Source: Isoetes taiwanensis
Taxonomy: Eukaryota; Streptophyta; Lycopodiopsida; Isoetales; Isoetaceae
Direction of reading: 5' to 3'
DNA: 64,000 nt
Assembly: GCA_021234155.1 (NCBI GenBank)
Contig: JAJEKV010000109.1
Span: forward strand, 1,964,764-2,028,763
This document shows, one piece after another, positions 57,251 to 64,000 of the stretch. The notes under the pieces were generated by a model, which searched no databases, was not told the origin of the DNA, and was given only the letters and a program-made list of their open reading frames with translations. The position numbers and the translations under genes are program-made. Positions within the stretch are counted from its first letter, which is position 1. Each line of letters opens with the position of its first letter.

Positions 57251-58205
57251 CATACCCTAGAGGAGGCTAATAAAGGCCCCTTCATCCTCTGGAACCAAGA
57301 TGATGTGCATGAGATTGATGTCGAGCCAGCACCCTCGAACACCAAATGGAGGCGAGTGAAAGATAGTAACGGGACGACATTATTTACCAGGTATACTTAT
57401 ATTGCTTTAGAATGTGAAATCTGACACTCTTCTGATTCTATATCTATGGGAAAGGGGCTTATATCCTTTACAAACCCGGATGATGCGTCTGTGACCAGTT
57501 CCTAGGATTGAAGACTATGGGTTCTATCTGCCTACCAATTTCAACTTTCTTTTCTGGACTATTTCATTATATATGGACTACTGCAATAAGGTAACATGCC
57601 ATCTTTGCCTACTGCACTTTGCGACAAGTGCGCATTTTCACCAAAGATTGGCACACTATCTACTGGTGGTATGGTACTTACAATAGGACCTTTATGGATG
57701 GTCCATCAGCTCATGATAAGACCTTCATGGATGGCCCATCATCTATAAAGATCTTGCCATGAAATTCTTCTTGCAATTGGATAATGCATTTGTACAGAAC
57801 AGAAATCGGTATGCGTTTCATATCTTTCATATATTTTCAATAAACATGTGCTCTACCTCTTGTTTAAGGTTCTAGACTGGAAGGGGATGCATGGAGGAGG
57901 ACATCTTTGATAGTAATGAGAGGTTGACCGAGCACAATGGCCCTCTAGCTTTCATGTTTGTGATGAATGGAGAGTTGCAGTACCTGAACCACTTGCTACC
58001 ATCACTCCTAGACTTAGTCTACCCAGCTAATTATGCCAATTGCTGGAAGAAGAGATGGAGGCCAACGACTGCAAGTGGCCGCATAGAACTAGAGACTATC
58101 GACTATGCTTGGGAGCCATCAAACAAGAAGAAGATACCCAATACTATCAAGATATCCATGCATGCTACTGAGGCATATGCAGCACTCGCAAGGGATGTCA
58201 ATTAG
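57251..58205 (+). CDS. Unrecognised spliced gene
   Basis: A candidate exon (57251-57390) reads EEANKGPFILWNQDDVHEID and ends at a donor (TTTACCAG|GTATAC). The last exon (57891-58205, 104 codons from the ATG) reads MEEDIFDSNERLTEHNGPLA, HLLPSLLDLVYPANYANCWK and ends ..AYAALARDVN. The middle (57391-57890) is mostly non-coding. The protein has no family that I recognise and the exon chain is unproved. It lies outside all the mapped transposons, so it is one of the few candidates for host sequence. Confidence 0.4.
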
Positions 58206-58389
58206 TGTATGAAAAAGAGTCATTGATGCGACAATTTAAAAAATGGTCCATAAATTTAGGTATTGTCCAAAAATAATGAAATTGTGCTTTATCTTGGTAG
58301 AATGAACCTTAACACCCCAGGATTTTGGGGAAGATTTAATATTAGCAATCATCCATAGGTATTACCATGCTAAATATAAAAATAAGATG

Positions 58390-61186
<2,797 letters not shown>

Positions 61187-61219
61187 CTGCACATCAAGTG
61201 TATAAGTAAGTAGCATGAT

Positions 61220-61680
61220 TAAGGTTCCCTAGATTCTTAAGGTTCTATAAAGATTCCCCTAGATTTAAAAAGATTATCCAAAGATTTCTTTAGATTCCTC
61301 AAGATTCTATGTAGATTCTCCTGAGTTTTATAAAGATTCCACAAAATTCTCCAAAATTCCATCAAGCTCTAAATTCTCAAAGATTTTGTGAAGATCCCCT
61401 TAGATTCCCATAGATTATCAAAGATCCTCTTCAGATTCCCCTAGATTCTCTTGATATTCCCCTAGATTCCCAAGTATTATTCCAAGATTCCTCTAGATTC
61501 CCCAAGTTTCTATGTAGATTATCCTTAGATTTCCTTTGATTCTATCAAGATTCCCCTAGATTCTCTTCTGACTCTCATAGATTCCCTAAGATTCTCTTGA
61601 GATTCCATTAGATTCTCTAAGATCTTATGAAGATTCCCCCAGATTCTAGTGAATTGCCATAGATTTTGTGAAATTCTAAG
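61220..61680. repeat. Degenerate AGATTCCCCTAG repeat
   Basis: About 30 imperfect copies of a 12-17-bp unit around agattcccctagattc fill the space between cupin copies 1 and 2. No coding meaning is seen. Confidence 0.85.
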
Positions 61681-61775
61681 ATTCAAAGAAGAATTATGAA
61701 TGTGAGGCACAACAATGAAACAATAAAAAAGGAAAAACAACGAAAAGGATGTAATCTACTAAGTGACGTGCGTAC

Positions 61776-62155
61776 CTATCAGTATTTATAGCTGAAATAG
61801 CTTCATATCCCTCATCTTCGGCTACCTCAACATATGGAAACCCTCTTGGGATAAAAACAAGCTGGCCCTCCTTGATTGTTTGCGCCACAACTCTCTCGCC
61901 ATTGTCATTAACAACCTTTGATAACGTATATGACCTTATCACCATTGTGACTATAAGTTGGTGCATACATTGCTCTCTGTTCGTTCAAAGTTCAAACACT
62001 AGATGGTGAGTGCATACGCAGAAAGAAACTATTAAAAAAACCTTAGAAGCTACTCACTTTTTCCAGCTTCAAAGCAAACATGCGTAGAGCTGCGAGTTCA
62101 AGCATCTTGTGACTGTTGAGCTCGCGAAGTTCTCCACCTTGCCTTACTTGCACGT
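61776..62155 (-). pseudogene. Legumin-like cupin, copy 2 fragment, 17-bp deletion
   Basis: Exon 62155-62058 (98 bp, against 104 in copy 1) keeps its GTGAGT donor. Exon 61976-61776 is 201 bp, against 218 in copies 1 and 3. The missing 17 bp remove the VYVVKGSANLE region (ttcaaggttagcactac is absent on the plus strand) and shift the frame. No C-terminal exon follows, because the copy runs into the AGATTC repeat. Confidence 0.85.
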
Positions 62156-62389
62156 CTGGAAAATTAAATGTCATGAATATCCTTAAGAATACAAACCGAT
62201 CCCTTATTCCATATGTTCAATCCCTATATCAATCTTAAGTCTAAATAATAATGTGGAGACCACATTATAAGTTTAAGCTCATCAATGGTGTCAAAAATTC
62301 TTGGCTATAAGCTCATGTTCTTAGCATATCCAGTAGAGGTTGTCAATAAAAAACCATAGAGTCAAAACAGAAAGGAAAGGGAAAAAAAA

Positions 62390-62640
62390 AAAAAAAAAAA
62401 AACATGTAGTTTCTCTGACGTTCAAAGCCTTAAAAAAACTTATATGGCCAGATCTCCAAACATAATTGAAAAACAATTCCCTTGGATTTAACCCTTTGAG
62501 TTAAAAGAACTGTGCTCTTTATTATCAACACAACTGAAAAATAAAAATAACTACATCAAAAGGACATATGAAGAGCTCCCACTCTCGAGCCCTTACATAT
62601 ATACTAGATGGAACAACTTATATACTATATATATTTAGAA
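62390..62640 (-). repeat. 3' flank of cupin copy 3 (duplicate of 58390-58740)
   Basis: Shares most of its sequence with the flank of copy 1, including aacttatatggcca and gttaaaagaactgtgctc. A short TA-rich stretch lies at 62617-62636, and an A-run lies at about 62381-62402. Confidence 0.85.
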
Positions 62641-62676
62641 CCCCATGTTAGAAGAGCACAGTAGGCTAAACCCTCC

Positions 62677-63285
62677 CTAAATAGACCTCTCCTTCTGGCT
62701 TGGAGCTGGAAAAATTACGACCTCATCCAAGTCTCGCTGTTGTAGGAATTTCTCAACTTCATCCGTCTTCAAGCCAAATGCATTAGACACAATGGCCCTT
62801 GGTATGCGATTGAAAATGGAATTCCCTCCAGCAAAATAAGAATCTTCATGTCTGAATTACAATAACAAATAACCAACATCATAAATGTTAGGCACAACAA
62901 TGAAACAATGAAAAAGATCTATTCTACTAAGTGACGTGCGTACCTATCAGTATTTATAGCTGAAATAGCTTCGTATCCCTCATCTTCGGCTACCTCAACA
63001 TATGGAAACCCTCTTGGGATAAAAACAAGCTGGCCCTCCTTGATTGTTTGCGCCACAACTCTCTCGCCATTGTCATTAACAACTTCAAGGTTAGCACTAC
63101 CTTTGATAACGAATATGACCTTATCACCATTGTGACTATAAGTTGGTGCATATATTGCTCTCTGTTCGTTCAAAGTTCAAATACTAGATGGTGAGTGCAT
63201 ACACAAAAAGAAACTATTAAAAAAACAGAAGCTACTCACTTTTTCCAGCTTCAAATGGCGAGCAGACATGCGTAGAGTTGCGAGG
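62677..63285 (-). pseudogene. Legumin-like cupin, copy 3, 5'-truncated
   Basis: The partial exon 63285-63240 (ATLRMSARHLKLEK) keeps the donor. Exon 63161-62944 (218 bp) reads RAIYAPTYSHNGDKVIFVIK, SANLEVVNDNGERVVAQTIK, EGQLVFIPRGFPYVEVAEDE. Exon 62851-62677 reads DSYFAGGNSIFNRIPRAIVS and ends ..APSQKERSI with TAG at 62677-62679. Every exon present is open, so this is the best-preserved 3' half. Upstream homology stops abruptly after gcgag at 63285, so the N-terminal domain and the promoter are missing. Confidence 0.85.
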
Positions 63286-64000
63286 AGACAGCATGAAGCA
63301 CCTTCTGCAAGGTGATGTGATGGTTTATATCAGCAAGAGATGAACATGAACTTAGATATTGGTAAGCTACTTTACATTTCGTTACATGTATTTAGTTGTG
63401 CTTAAGAGGAAACTGGTGCAATGTAATGAAACGACCTAGAGAGATATACAAACCTATAGACGAATAATGATTAAACAAATTAAATTATTATATGAGTTCA
63501 TCTTTCATTATGCTAGAGGTAATCTTTGGAGTTGGCCAAACGCTCTTTCTTGACATAGGTGGTCAAGGTGCTGTAAGAAACAGAGCAATTAAGCATAAAA
63601 ATATCTCCCATGCATTATGTTTACAACTATCAAACTCTAAACACCTCTAAACCGAACATTTACCAACAATCAAAATAAATAAAAGCCATGGAACTACACA
63701 CATCATACCACTGTTACAAAATCATCTTGACAAAGGAAGACCTAATAAATCTTTAATCTTGACAAGGAAGACTAATAAACCTCTAATATAAAATCTTATT
63801 GACAAAGGAATACAGGCATGATGTAATACGAGTCTAAGATTAGGCACAAACAATGCAAATTATTGATAATACAAATTATTGATGTTAACTTATGTGCCAT
63901 TCCAAAGCACACATGGTACTTAACTATTGACATATAATGAATATTAGGTCGTCAACTCTTATAACCACATGAATTGATAACCTTTGTATACATTTCAAAA
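63286..64000. other. Right flank, no gene seen
   Basis: AT-rich sequence with no supported frame. It contains a local duplication (gacaaaggaagac..aataaa.ct.taat at 63729-63790). Confidence 0.5.

Overview
The window is nuclear DNA of a land plant with a large, repeat-rich genome. The evidence is GT-AG introns, broken 11S-globulin (legumin-like) cupin genes with plant-type exon structure, plant-type Ty3/gypsy and Helitron polyproteins, and LTR priming sites that match plant initiator tRNA-Met. A fern or another seed-free lineage is my guess. Nothing in the sequence proves it. There is no bacterial operon, CRISPR array, rRNA or convincing tRNA gene.

Layout. (a) 1-2089 is repeat debris. (b) 2090-8750 is a 6.66 kb DNA transposon with a perfect 30-bp terminal inverted repeat (TIR) and an ATGG target duplication. 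It carries a decayed transposase (+) facing a decayed gene (-) with an FCP1-like phosphatase domain. (c) 9038 to about 56187 is one nested stack. A 5'-truncated LINE (minus strand) was split between A and T by a Helitron (10545-55883). The Helitron was split by an LTR retrotransposon (minus strand, 19528-55450). That was split by a large TIR transposon (24889-50867), which was split by a Ty3/gypsy element (+, 39651-50648). Each junction is supported by its own target duplication, or by host sequence that rejoins. Removing the insertions gives 11.0 kb (gypsy), 15.0 kb (TIR transposon), 9.9 kb (LTR element) and 9.4 kb (Helitron). (d) 56525-57110 is a minisatellite whose units each hold a 22-bp hairpin. 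(e) 57251-58205 is an unrecognised gene. (f) 58390-63285 is a tandem array of three broken legumin-like cupin copies on the minus strand. One intron holds a solo LTR whose empty site survives in the neighbouring copy.

The most unusual parts are the 15 kb TIR transposon and the 6.66 kb transposon. The first carries several unrecognised genes, two homologous TATA promoter blocks and about twenty CACGC/GCGTG palindromes between genes. The second carries an FCP1-like passenger gene. A 162-codon Helitron gene is cut by 35.9 kb of nested transposons yet rejoins exactly in frame when they are removed.

Most coding regions are frameshifted. The paired LTRs differ in short clustered blocks, so some frameshifts could be assembly errors rather than decay. 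Functional names rest on motif recognition by eye; no database search was possible.
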